This document shows, one piece after another, positions 16,549-23,059 of a stretch of 48,911 nt of DNA; position 1 is the stretch's first letter; every line of letters starts with the position of its first letter. The notes beneath the pieces were generated by a model. The model did not search any database. It was not told the DNA's origin and was given only the letters and a program-made list of their open reading frames with translations. The translations under genes were made by a program, and so were the position numbers. The DNA is from a virus, in IMG/VR virus record IMGVR_UViG_3300021347_000003, positions 1 to 48,911 of that record; one strand, given 5' to 3'.

Positions 16549-16680
16549 ATGATAAAAAAGATTACAACAATTCAAGTGATAAATCCAGTAGCAAAAGAAG
16601 CTTGGAAAAAGAAATATACAGTAATACCAAACAAAAAGAAAAAACTACCGAAAAAATACAAATACCAACAAGAAGATTAA
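16549..16680 (+). CDS. 43-aa basic early protein
   Basis: Chosen over a longer 88-codon frame (16440-16706) because the ATG at 16549 has a perfect GGAGG (16535-16539) nine bases upstream. The product begins MIKKITTIQVINPVAKEAWK and ends with a Lys/Tyr-rich tail. First gene after the strong promoter and followed by a terminator, so it is probably expressed very early and alone. Possibly a host-takeover or nucleic-acid-binding peptide; family not certain. Confidence 0.65.
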   Translation: MIKKITTIQVINPVAKEAWKKKYTVIPNKKKKLPKKYKYQQED

Positions 16681-16700
16681 GAAAATTACGAAATCCATTC

Positions 16701-16740
16701 AGCTAGTTTAAGGCGTAAAACCCTTGCTAGCTTTTATTTT
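16701..16740 (+). terminator. Probable terminator after the 43-aa gene
   Basis: An outer stem AGCTAG (16701-16706) with CTAGCT (16727-16732) encloses an inner AAGG/CCTT stem, followed by a T-rich tail TTTTATTTT. Confidence 0.5.
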
Positions 16741-17128
16741 GCCTAAAAACTGACGTAGGGGGCCGCTGCGGTGCACCCGCCGCCACTGGTATACAAGTTA
16801 AAATCCCCAATTTTGTGTCGTACCCATGTACATGTAACTGGTAAGGGGGCGGTGGCCCATGCGTACCCGTCTGCCGCAGATTTTTGCATGGCTGAACCCG
16901 TTGATTTCATTGGGTTTTTTCGGATTGTAATTTTATTACTCTGCAGCGAAACAATGTTGCGCCGGGACCAGCGCCTGTGTAACAATCTTAGGCTATCCGC
17001 CTGTGTGAGTAATATTCTTTCGTGCGGCCAACTATAACGTGATGCAAAAAAGATGCAGGCATAGCGTTTTTGTGTACTAAATAGCATCACCCAAATGCCA
17101 CCCATGGCTTGACACGCGGGCAACGCGT

Positions 17129-17215
17129 GATAGTGAGCGATAGCGAACATATGATAGAAATAAAGTGTTGCGAAGCAACTCTGATAGTACCGAACGAAGT
17201 GAGGAAAAATGATAG
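17129..17215 (-). repeat. Left CTATCA-hairpin array
   Basis: TGATAG occurs at 17129, 17152, 17182 and 17210 (CGATAG at 17139), spaced 23-30 bases. On the minus strand each is CTATCA followed by a short segment; one segment forms the hairpin GTTGC-TTC-GCAAC (17167-17179), and the outermost copy is followed by CACGCG/CGCGTG (17114-17130). It mirrors the right array at 18412-18520. Confidence 0.7.
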
Positions 17216-17243
17216 TGCTTCTTGTATACAAGATAAAATGGCT

Positions 17244-17319
17244 CTGTAACCTATTGATATCATTAAACAATAAAGCCCGACGTCGGGGAATAATGTATAG
17301 TAAAATCAATAGGTTGCAG
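17244..17319. promoter_or_regulatory. Nested stem-loop with central palindrome
   Basis: TGTAACCTATTGAT (17245-17258) pairs with ATCAATAGGTTGCA (17305-17318) through one G.U pair, extended by a further C-G pair at 17244/17319. The loop is centred near the perfect 12-base palindrome CCCGACGTCGGG (17276-17287). It lies upstream of the 276-aa gene promoter. Could be an RNA element or protein-binding site. Confidence 0.5.
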
Positions 17320-17423
17320 CTTTTTTGTAATATTGTTGCGCGACACACCCATTGCAAAGTAATATTGTTTCGTGCCGGGAAGATGGATTTTGTCCAATGT
17401 TTTCAGTAGGTTATGCCGCTTGT

Positions 17424-17452
17424 TTGCATAGCAAGGTTGCTGCCACTATAAT
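17424..17452 (+). promoter_or_regulatory. Promoter of the 276-aa gene
   Basis: TTGCAT (17424-17429), 17-base spacer, perfect TATAAT (17447-17452). The -35 box is weak, so activation is possible. Confidence 0.55.
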
Positions 17453-17459
17453 GATTGAA

Positions 17460-17477
17460 CCAGCCAAGGAAGGCTGG
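17460..17477 (+). promoter_or_regulatory. Leader hairpin of the 276-aa gene
   Basis: CCAGCC (17460-17465) and GGCTGG (17472-17477) pair perfectly around a 6-base loop, just after the predicted transcription start. It may stabilise the 5' end of the message. Confidence 0.5.
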
Positions 17478-17520
17478 CAACGTCAATATTTTGACACTGA
17501 GTCTTTGAAAGGACAAAAAA

Positions 17521-18351
17521 ATGACATATGTTTCAACCGTAAAAACTACCAACGAAGCCACCAACGCAATTCGCGCCAGCCTTAAAAGTTTGAAGGCAAC
17601 CGAACAGCAAAAAAGCCGGATTGTTTCAACCTTGGCAATATCGCTTGCCGATTTGATTAGCCTTTCCGCGCCAGAAATGCGGTCTTTGGAAGGTTGCAAG
17701 GGATTGCTAAAAGACATCGTGAAAGGTTGCGTTGCCCAAGATGAAACCGGCAAGCCGGACAATGGCGAGGTTCAACGCCTCATGTCATCGGCTGGTGATG
17801 CTATCAAATTGGCAATGCTGGTTTTCAATGGCGAAACAACCGGATTTGTTGCCGGATACGTTCGCAATGATGGCGCGGAATATGTAGACGCGGCAACCTA
17901 TAACGGCATGACCAAAGATGCGAAAGGCCGCCATTCCGCCGAAGTGTTTTGGAATATGTCAAAGACGTTTCCAAAGATGAAAATGGCTGGTGCGGCTGTA
18001 CCAACGCCAGACGCTAGAACAATGCCAACGGTTGCCGAAATGGGCAAGGCATACAAGCGGCATTTTGAAAATGTGCCTCTTAATTCTGACCAGACTGGTC
18101 TGGAAGCACCGAAGCGCGACAGTGCTGAAGGTGTAATCAACTCGCCAACTGAGGCGCGGAAAACAGCCCTTGCCCTAATCCATTGGCTGAAAGATGGCAA
18201 CCTGCTTGTTGCGGAAGAAGCCGACAAAGCGAAGAAGGTTGACGGCGCAACCTTGAAGCGGTTGACTGAGCTTGCCCAACAAATTGATTTGTCGGTTGAA
18301 GAAAACGCCAAGGCAACACGCGTTGCTGATGCGGATGAAAAAGCCGCATAA
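17521..18351 (+). CDS. Isolated 276-aa protein of unknown function
   Basis: Start ATG has AAAGGA nine bases upstream. The protein is soluble and mostly helical, Ala/Lys/Glu-rich, beginning MTYVSTVKTTNEATNAIRA; the middle has VFNGETTGFVAGYVRND and the C-terminal 60 residues look like a coiled coil. No family recognised. It is more GC-rich than its neighbours. It has its own promoter, leader hairpin and strong terminator and is flanked by inverted repeat arrays, which suggests an independently acquired unit. Its middle is reminiscent of nothing I can name; DNA binding, for instance to the arrays, is only a hypothesis. Confidence 0.85.
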   Translation: MTYVSTVKTTNEATNAIRASLKSLKATEQQKSRIVSTLAISLADLISLSAPEMRSLEGCKGLLKDIVKGCVAQDETGKPDNGEVQRLMSSAGDAIKLAMLVFNGETTGFVAGYVRNDGAEYVDAATYNGMTKDAKGRHSAEVFWNMSKTFPKMKMAGAAVPTPDARTMPTVAEMGKAYKRHFENVPLNSDQTGLEAPKRDSAEGVINSPTEARKTALALIHWLKDGNLLVAEEADKAKKVDGATLKRLTELAQQIDLSVEENAKATRVADADEKAA

Positions 18352-18370
18352 ATCCCCAACCCTCCCAACT

Positions 18371-18400
18371 GGTCAGCACTCTTGTGCTGGCCTTTTTTTT
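18371..18400 (+). terminator. Strong intrinsic terminator
   Basis: GGTCAGCAC and GTGCTGGCC form a 9-bp stem (one G.U pair) with a TCTT loop, followed by eight T. It closes the 276-aa unit. Confidence 0.9.
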
Positions 18401-18411
18401 GCCCAAAATTT

Positions 18412-18520
18412 CTATCATAGGTATGCCTTCGGCATGACTATCATCCAGGTGCCTTCGGCACTATCATAAGGAGCCTTCGGCAACTTTTTACTATCATATC
18501 AATGCTGATGGCTTCTATCA
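18412..18520 (+). repeat. Right CTATCA-hairpin array
   Basis: CTATCAT occurs at 18412, 18438, 18461, 18491 and 18515, spaced 23-30 bases. The segments between form small stems with TTC loops: TATGCC-TTC-GGCAT, GTGCC-TTC-GGCAC and GCC-TTC-GGC; the last copy is followed by the palindrome TGCCGGCA. It is in inverted orientation to the left array. Confidence 0.75.
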
Positions 18521-18584
18521 TGCTGCCGGCAAACGATGAGTTCAATCTGTGCCATTCACACTTTTTCTGCACAACTTCGCTGTT

Positions 18585-18612
18585 TTGATAACGACTGTTT
18601 CTGTTCTATACT
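18585..18612 (+). promoter_or_regulatory. Promoter of the small early gene cluster
   Basis: TTGATA (18585-18590), 16-base spacer, TATACT (18607-18612), five of six matches in each box. It faces the gene at 18657. Confidence 0.7.
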
Positions 18613-18633
18613 TGTCAAGTAATCAGGAAGCAA

Positions 18634-18830
18634 CACAACCAACGGAGGCACAAGTTATGACTGATTCAAATAATTGGGCTGTAGTTCGATTCGTAGACGA
18701 CAAAGAACAAATTCTTGCCTACTTCTCATCCTTTGACCGCGCATCAGATGCGTGTTCTAAACTTTGTAACACAATTCCCGAAACAGCGTTTGGCTTTTTT
18801 GACGCTGGTTCACAACCAACGGAGGCACAA
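18634..18830 (+). repeat. Duplicated 20-base translation-start element
   Basis: An identical 20-base element containing GGAGG occurs at 18634-18653 and 18811-18830, each directly before a start codon (18657 and 18832). The copies are 177 bases apart. It suggests a local duplication or selection for one start context. Confidence 0.85.
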
Positions 18831-18839
18831 AATGTGTAA
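18657..18839 (+). CDS. Small early protein, 60 aa
   Basis: The ATG at 18657 is chosen because of GGAGG eight bases upstream; an in-frame ATG at 18549 lies before the promoter. The product begins MTDSNNWAVVRFVDDKEQIL, is acidic, and has two Cys (DACSKLCNT). No known domain. It overlaps the next gene by 8 bases. Confidence 0.65.
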   Translation: MTDSNNWAVVRFVDDKEQILAYFSSFDRASDACSKLCNTIPETAFGFFDAGSQPTEAQNV

Positions 18840-19011
18840 CCTAGATAAAATCTCTCATCTATTTCTTTTCACCTGTGGCATTGCTGGCTTCCTTTTAGCT
18901 GGGCATGAGCTGTTCTATTACTCTGGTCTGTATTTGACTGGCCTGTTCGCCACATCCATCGTTGCTATTTGTTGGACTGGTTCCAACATCTGGCGTCACA
19001 TGATTCGCTGA
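18832..19011 (+). CDS. Small early membrane protein, 59 aa
   Basis: The ATG at 18832 follows the second copy of the duplicated start element. Two hydrophobic helices (about 8-25 and 30-50) are visible, ending in a short basic tail WRHMIR. Could modify the host envelope, for example exclusion of other phages; function unknown. It is linked to the next gene by TGATG. Confidence 0.6.
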   Translation: MCNLDKISHLFLFTCGIAGFLLAGHELFYYSGLYLTGLFATSIVAICWTGSNIWRHMIR

Positions 19012-19199
19012 TGGATACGCGTCATATCCGTTGCCTACGCTGCAACGACAAGGCGGATGCTGTTTATCGTGACAGCATCTTCCTTTGTTCTAAACACGCT
19101 TTGGAATATCAGAAGTCCCTACCACCGCTGAAAGAGCGTGTGTTTCCACAATTTTATTCACAAGGAAAAGCAAATGAAACTAACACGTCAACACTATGA
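19011..19199 (+). CDS. Small Cys/His zinc-finger-like protein
   Basis: From the ATG overlapping the previous stop, 62 aa. CLRCNDKADAVY followed by LCSKHALEY gives C-x2-C-x13-C-x2-H, a plausible zinc knuckle within residues 7-30. The C-terminal half is polar. Overlaps the next gene by 26 bases. Possibly an early regulator; inferred. Confidence 0.6.
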   Translation: MDTRHIRCLRCNDKADAVYRDSIFLCSKHALEYQKSLPPLKERVFPQFYSQGKANETNTSTL

Positions 19200-19404
19200 G
19201 GTATTTGCCTCAATCTTTGGCGCTCACTGGCATCGGCTGCCACCCGAGTTTATAAATGAGTTCGTTCACTATTTGGCTCAAAACAATCCAAAGTTTGATA
19301 AGAAAACATTTGCTGCGGCAGTAAGTCGTGCCATCCCCGATAACAGGGATTTCAATAAGTTCATGACTAAGGTACTCACACCGGTTCACATCGAAGAACT
19401 TTGA
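19174..19404 (+). CDS. Small early protein, 76 aa
   Basis: The ATG at 19174 has AAGGA eight bases upstream. The helical product (begins MKLTRQHYEVFASIFG) has the aromatic-rich centre LPPEFINEFVHYLAQNNPKF and no Cys. No family known. Last gene before a terminator. Confidence 0.65.
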   Translation: MKLTRQHYEVFASIFGAHWHRLPPEFINEFVHYLAQNNPKFDKKTFAAAVSRAIPDNRDFNKFMTKVLTPVHIEEL

Positions 19405-19426
19405 GTTCACAATTTCCTCCCCGACT

Positions 19427-19463
19427 GGCCCCTTGTCCTTGTTTGGATAAGGGGTCTTTTTTT
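19427..19463 (+). terminator. Intrinsic terminator
   Basis: CCCCTTGTCC (19429-19438) pairs with GGATAAGGGG (19445-19454) through one G.U pair, with a TTGTTT loop and seven T at 19457-19463. It overlaps the next promoter. Confidence 0.85.
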
Positions 19464-19471
19464 GGTATTAT
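19443..19471 (+). promoter_or_regulatory. Promoter embedded in a terminator
   Basis: TTGGAT (19443-19448), 17-base spacer containing the T-run, TATTAT (19466-19471). The same arrangement recurs at 20217-20245. Weak -35. Confidence 0.45.
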
Positions 19472-19515
19472 ATCTTCAGTTAAGAAATTCACAACGGTTC
19501 AACAAGGAACACACA

Positions 19516-19689
19516 ATGAAACAGGTAATTACATACAAGGTATTTGTCCTTGTCAATAATTCATGGCGGCTCGTTGAGTCCCACAGTAATTTGGAGTCTG
19601 CACAGCTACAGCTTCGTAAGCGTAAAGCTACTCCAAATACCACCGGCGTAATCATTCAGGATTATGTCAATTCAAAAGCTCGTTCTTGA
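19516..19689 (+). CDS. Small early protein, 57 aa
   Basis: ATG at 19516 with AAGGA upstream. The product (MKQVITYKVFVLVNNSW at the N-terminus) looks like a small beta-alpha-beta fold with a basic centre (LQLRKRKATP). No known family. First gene after the terminator/promoter element. Confidence 0.6.
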   Translation: MKQVITYKVFVLVNNSWRLVESHSNLESAQLQLRKRKATPNTTGVIIQDYVNSKARS

Positions 19690-19700
19690 AAGGAATGAAA

Positions 19701-20132
19701 ATGCGTAAAGTAACTTCAAAGCCTACCATGCCCAAAAGCTGGGTTTCTTCACCACTCACACGTGCGTTATGTGCGGCTGGTCTCAATTCAACACACAAGG
19801 TTTCTAAGTCTAGCGGCCTTGCGTGGAGTAACATTGAGAACATTGCCACAGGTAAAACACGTAATCCTCACAGTGGAACCATTCAAAAGCTGATGGCTGT
19901 GTCTGGTATCTCTCGGCAGCAGTATGGCGGTCACACTCGTGTCGTCAATGCCATGCACACACCTGTTGACAAATCTGTTGTCAAGAAGGCTACCACTCGT
20001 ATGGCTGCCAAGAAGCCAAAGGCACCTGCGGCTCACAGAACCATCGGTGATTTGGTTATCCAAGTCCACCAGAATGGGCAAACCACGTCAATCAATGTTG
20101 ACCAACTACAACGTATTCTGCTGTCTCAGTAG
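19701..20132 (+). CDS. XRE/Cro-like DNA-binding regulator
   Basis: From the ATG at 19701 (AAAGGA upstream) 143 aa. Residues 19-70 look like a lambda-repressor-type helix-turn-helix (LTRALCAAGLNSTHKVSKSS, then IENIATGKTRNPHSGT). A Lys/Ala-rich linker follows, and the last 40 residues (IGDLVIQVHQNGQTTSI) look like a small beta domain. Likely a transcription regulator of early genes or of the divergent promoters near 16.3 kb. The target is inferred. Confidence 0.7.
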   Translation: MRKVTSKPTMPKSWVSSPLTRALCAAGLNSTHKVSKSSGLAWSNIENIATGKTRNPHSGTIQKLMAVSGISRQQYGGHTRVVNAMHTPVDKSVVKKATTRMAAKKPKAPAAHRTIGDLVIQVHQNGQTTSINVDQLQRILLSQ

Positions 20133-20178
20133 AATACAGCATGGGAAGATTGTTCAACGTATCACTTCTCATAGCAAT

Positions 20179-20238
20179 AGTGGCTCTTATCATCTTTCAC
20201 ATACTTAACCGTGTGTTTAGATAGGAGCCACTTTTTTG
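20179..20238 (+). terminator. Intrinsic terminator with long stem
   Basis: AGTGGCTCTTATC (20179-20191) pairs with GATAGGAGCCACT (20220-20232), 13 bp with one G.U pair, followed by six T. The loop has a small CACA/TGTG stem. Confidence 0.8.
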
Positions 20239-20245
20239 CTATTAT
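20217..20245 (+). promoter_or_regulatory. Second promoter embedded in a terminator
   Basis: TTAGAT (20217-20222), 17-base spacer holding the T-run, TATTAT (20240-20245). Matches the design at 19443-19471. Confidence 0.45.
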
Positions 20246-20272
20246 TACTTATTCCAATCACAGGAGGTTGTT

Positions 20273-20674
20273 ATGCCTAGAAAATACCAAGACAACCAAC
20301 TGGTGGCTGCGTACTTTGCCACCAGAAGGATGTCGGTTCGATTCCTTGGTGTTGTACAAAAGTACGACTCAGGGAAATACTACGTGCGCTACGTCTGTGG
20401 CGACAGGTCTTTGTCGTGTGACAGGGTGTTCGAATGCCACACCAAAGAACTCTGGGAGCCTTGCAATACTTTCATTGACGAGATGCAAGCGTCTCAGGTG
20501 CAGATGTACAACAACATTGTCAAAAGCCGTGCCGAGCGGACTCATGGATACTATGCCAACAGCAACGAGCGACTTATCTGGTCATCCTTTGCTGCCAAAC
20601 GTATTCTCGGCTCACACTTTTTCCGTACTTTTCCCGTAACTCAAATGGTCTGGAGGACTGATTATGTTTGCTAA
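20273..20674 (+). CDS. Early protein of unknown function, 133 aa
   Basis: ATG has AGGAGG seven bases upstream, one of the strongest sites in the window. The protein starts with a basic beta-rich part (SVRFLGVVQKYDSGKYYVRY) resembling a small nucleic-acid-binding barrel, then Cys-containing CGDRSLSCDRVFEC and a helical C-terminus. No family recognised. It overlaps the next gene by 11 bases. Confidence 0.7.
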   Translation: MPRKYQDNQLVAAYFATRRMSVRFLGVVQKYDSGKYYVRYVCGDRSLSCDRVFECHTKELWEPCNTFIDEMQASQVQMYNNIVKSRAERTHGYYANSNERLIWSSFAAKRILGSHFFRTFPVTQMVWRTDYVC

Positions 20675-21185
20675 CATACGTGTTCAAGATATTGGCGGCA
20701 CTGCTGTACGCCACTCAATCCCTGCCGGTGCTGTATTCAAGTACCAAGATGGTCAGGGCTATTCATACCTATCCCTAGGTGTCTACAAAAATTTCTTTAT
20801 GGGTTGCAAACTTGAATCCGTCAATGCCGTTGCCAACTTCACTATTACTCCGTTTGATTCACAGGTTGCTAATCGTGACTGTGATATTACCGGTGTATTT
20901 GGCTTTGTGCTTGACCTCAGTGGTAATCCAAAGATTGGCTCATCGGAACGTGCTTTCCGTTTCGGTTCAGTCATATCATTGGCAAAAGATGTTGATGATG
21001 ATGGCAACTCACATATGTACTTGACACTGGGTAACAGACCAGACCGCCATGTTAGCGAGCAACTGTTACTGCGCCTCACAGGTCAGAACACTTCCAGACT
21101 GTTCAAAACAGTTCCTTCGGATTCTATCATTGCTGTTCGCGGCACTGCCGCCCTCAATGTCGAATACTTAGAACGCAAAGCATAG
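20664..21185 (+). CDS. Early protein of unknown function, 173 aa
   Basis: ATG with GGAGG nine bases upstream. Beta-rich product beginning MFANIRVQDIGGTAVRHS, with FTITPFDSQVANRDCD and a C-terminal polar region. No membrane segment or enzyme motif. It sits between the 133-aa gene and the 617-aa gene, all with strong ribosome sites and short gaps, so the three are probably co-expressed. Confidence 0.7.
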   Translation: MFANIRVQDIGGTAVRHSIPAGAVFKYQDGQGYSYLSLGVYKNFFMGCKLESVNAVANFTITPFDSQVANRDCDITGVFGFVLDLSGNPKIGSSERAFRFGSVISLAKDVDDDGNSHMYLTLGNRPDRHVSEQLLLRLTGQNTSRLFKTVPSDSIIAVRGTAALNVEYLERKA

Positions 21186-21195
21186 GGAGGGTATT

Positions 21196-23049
21196 ATGCC
21201 TAGAGCAAACTTTGGCCAAATGGCTGACTGTATGCGTGCTATCAATCTGCACGTTCGTGACTATGCAAATGAACATGACGTACCCCGCGACTGGTTCATG
21301 GAACAGCCCACAGAGTTGCATCCGGTAGCCCTTTCAGCTGCCCGCAAGCTACAAATCTTGGCACCATATGTCGAGGAATTCTTCAGTGACTTGAATCAGG
21401 TTTTGCGTAACCATGGTCTTCCAGATGGTCGGCACCGTAATTATTACAACATCGGCAGAGACATGACCATGCAGTATCCTGTCATCTGGAATGCAAACAA
21501 AGACGGTGTCATTTGTTTTCCTAACTTGTCTATGGACTTACTCAGCCCACATAATGGTTTGCGTCATGAGAACCCGTGGTTCCCAAAGTGTAGTGTCTCA
21601 CTTCACCAACGTATCCGTGACGATTTGTCTGACCCCAAGAAAAGCCAAGCATGGTTGCCTGTATCTCGTGGCATCAAGCGGCTTGGTACTCGTACTGAGA
21701 CATCTGTATCTCGTGCGTTGTCAAGGGCTTTCTTGTGGCATGGTGAGAAACTTGCGTGTCCACAGTATATTGACAACACTGCGGCTCGTCTTATTGATAT
21801 GCACAAACCAGCCCAGTTTCAGTTTGCCGATACTGCTGAGGATATGCGCGTTATGTACACACGCGAGAGTAGTTCAGAAACGCCTTCATCATGTATGGAC
21901 TCAAAGCATAGCTTTGCTTTGTATAGTCCACACAGACCTATCGACTTCTATGGACATTGCCCGATTACTAAAGGTGCATACATATCTCGTGGTGGTATTG
22001 TTGTAGCCAGAACGATTTGCTGGCTCGATTCTAAAGATGGTCAGTGGTATCACTCACGTGTGTATTCGTCACGCAATGCTTCAAGTAGTGAGCTAACGAA
22101 GCATCTGGGAGAGCACAATGTCAAATCAATTGACAATCTTCCTAGACCGGTGCGTTTCACTGCTGAGTTCGATATCCCTGCGGGTAAGTACAATGATATT
22201 GCAGCTTGTCCAATGCCCTACTTTGACTCACAGCCGTTTGACGCCATGGTTCTCAAACTGTCAAGTGACAAAACAATGTTTCACGTGCGTATCGGTGCAC
22301 GCAACATTATTGCGCCGAAGGGTGAGGATTGGCAATATCCTAACCTTACATCAACTTCTGGTTCATATTGCGCCTACGAAAGCGCTGAGTGTACCTATTG
22401 CAATGACGAGATTGACACTGAGAATGATTCCTTCTGGAATGTCGAAGGTGATATCTATTGCACTGTACACTGTGCAGAAGAAAATGATGCTGTGTGGTAT
22501 GTGACATCTGGTGACGACAATCTTGTGTACCATTGCAACATTGACTTCACTGACACTATTCGCGCCCATCATGGCAATGGTATCTTCAGTAACCAGCACG
22601 CTGCCAGAGTTCGTGGTTGCGTATATCATCCTGTTCCATGGGCTGATGTCGAGTATCATATGTTTGTACATTGGGATGACCACAGTGGTGATGACATGGG
22701 TCTTGCCTATGTTGGCAACTCTGGCTATGTGTGGGATGCTAAAAGCAAGTCCACAGTGCGTATGTATTGTGATGCTCTGGGTTCACCCAGTGATGTTGCA
22801 CATGCAGTTCTGCCTTACACTGATGGCTACTTCACGTTCCACAGTTTTCCTGTCGTCTCCGAGACTGCCAATCCCAAGAAGGTAGATGACACAACTACTG
22901 TCATGCGTTATATTGCAACGTGTGGCAATCCAGATAATTTTGACGACTCTATGTTTGATGATTTTCTGGGTGACGTACTACGCCCACACGCACCATTACT
23001 TTCTGGTGTGACTATACTTCAACACTTTACAGGCAATGACCTATTCTAA
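21196..23049 (+). CDS. 617-aa SCM-motif protein with zinc ribbon
   Basis: The N-terminal 200 residues are helical. The centre carries MYTRESSSETPSSCMDSKHS (about 219-238) and GGIVVARTICWLDSKDG (about 267-283), motifs I remember from large phage early proteins of unknown function with a conserved Ser-Cys-Met. Near residues 397-430 there is a LIM-like zinc ribbon: ECTYCNDEID, then IYCTVHCAEE. No signal peptide. It is followed by the metallopeptidase gene with a 14-base overlap region. Possible enzyme (the Cys as nucleophile) but unproven. Confidence 0.7.
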   Translation: MPRANFGQMADCMRAINLHVRDYANEHDVPRDWFMEQPTELHPVALSAARKLQILAPYVEEFFSDLNQVLRNHGLPDGRHRNYYNIGRDMTMQYPVIWNANKDGVICFPNLSMDLLSPHNGLRHENPWFPKCSVSLHQRIRDDLSDPKKSQAWLPVSRGIKRLGTRTETSVSRALSRAFLWHGEKLACPQYIDNTAARLIDMHKPAQFQFADTAEDMRVMYTRESSSETPSSCMDSKHSFALYSPHRPIDFYGHCPITKGAYISRGGIVVARTICWLDSKDGQWYHSRVYSSRNASSSELTKHLGEHNVKSIDNLPRPVRFTAEFDIPAGKYNDIAACPMPYFDSQPFDAMVLKLSSDKTMFHVRIGARNIIAPKGEDWQYPNLTSTSGSYCAYESAECTYCNDEIDTENDSFWNVEGDIYCTVHCAEENDAVWYVTSGDDNLVYHCNIDFTDTIRAHHGNGIFSNQHAARVRGCVYHPVPWADVEYHMFVHWDDHSGDDMGLAYVGNSGYVWDAKSKSTVRMYCDALGSPSDVAHAVLPYTDGYFTFHSFPVVSETANPKKVDDTTTVMRYIATCGNPDNFDDSMFDDFLGDVLRPHAPLLSGVTILQHFTGNDLF

Positions 23050-23059
23050 GGAGAGTATC

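Larger units (their letters stand above)
16741..17423. other. Non-coding structured stretch
   Basis: No convincing gene for about 680 bases, although a 204-codon leftward frame exists (rejected). The first 130 bases are GC-rich with complementary blocks (CCGCCGCCAC and GGGCGGTGGC), unlike its surroundings. It also holds a near-identical 17-base direct repeat (AGTAATATTSTTTCGTGC) at 17009-17025 and 17359-17375, a third partial copy near 17328, a CTATCA-type array and a nested stem-loop. An untranslated RNA or replication origin is possible. Confidence 0.4.

Noticed and set aside
16440-16706. 88-codon Lys-rich frame
   Set aside because: No ribosome site; a 43-codon frame inside has GGAGG at the right distance.
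16743-17357. 204-codon leftward frame
   Set aside because: Odd composition (many Arg, Ser, Tyr, Cys), no clear ribosome site, and it runs through repeat arrays and stem-loops; probably open by chance.
17129-18520. CRISPR array
   Set aside because: The repeats are only 6-7 bases, partly degenerate, in inverted groups, and separated by hairpins instead of unique spacers of equal length.
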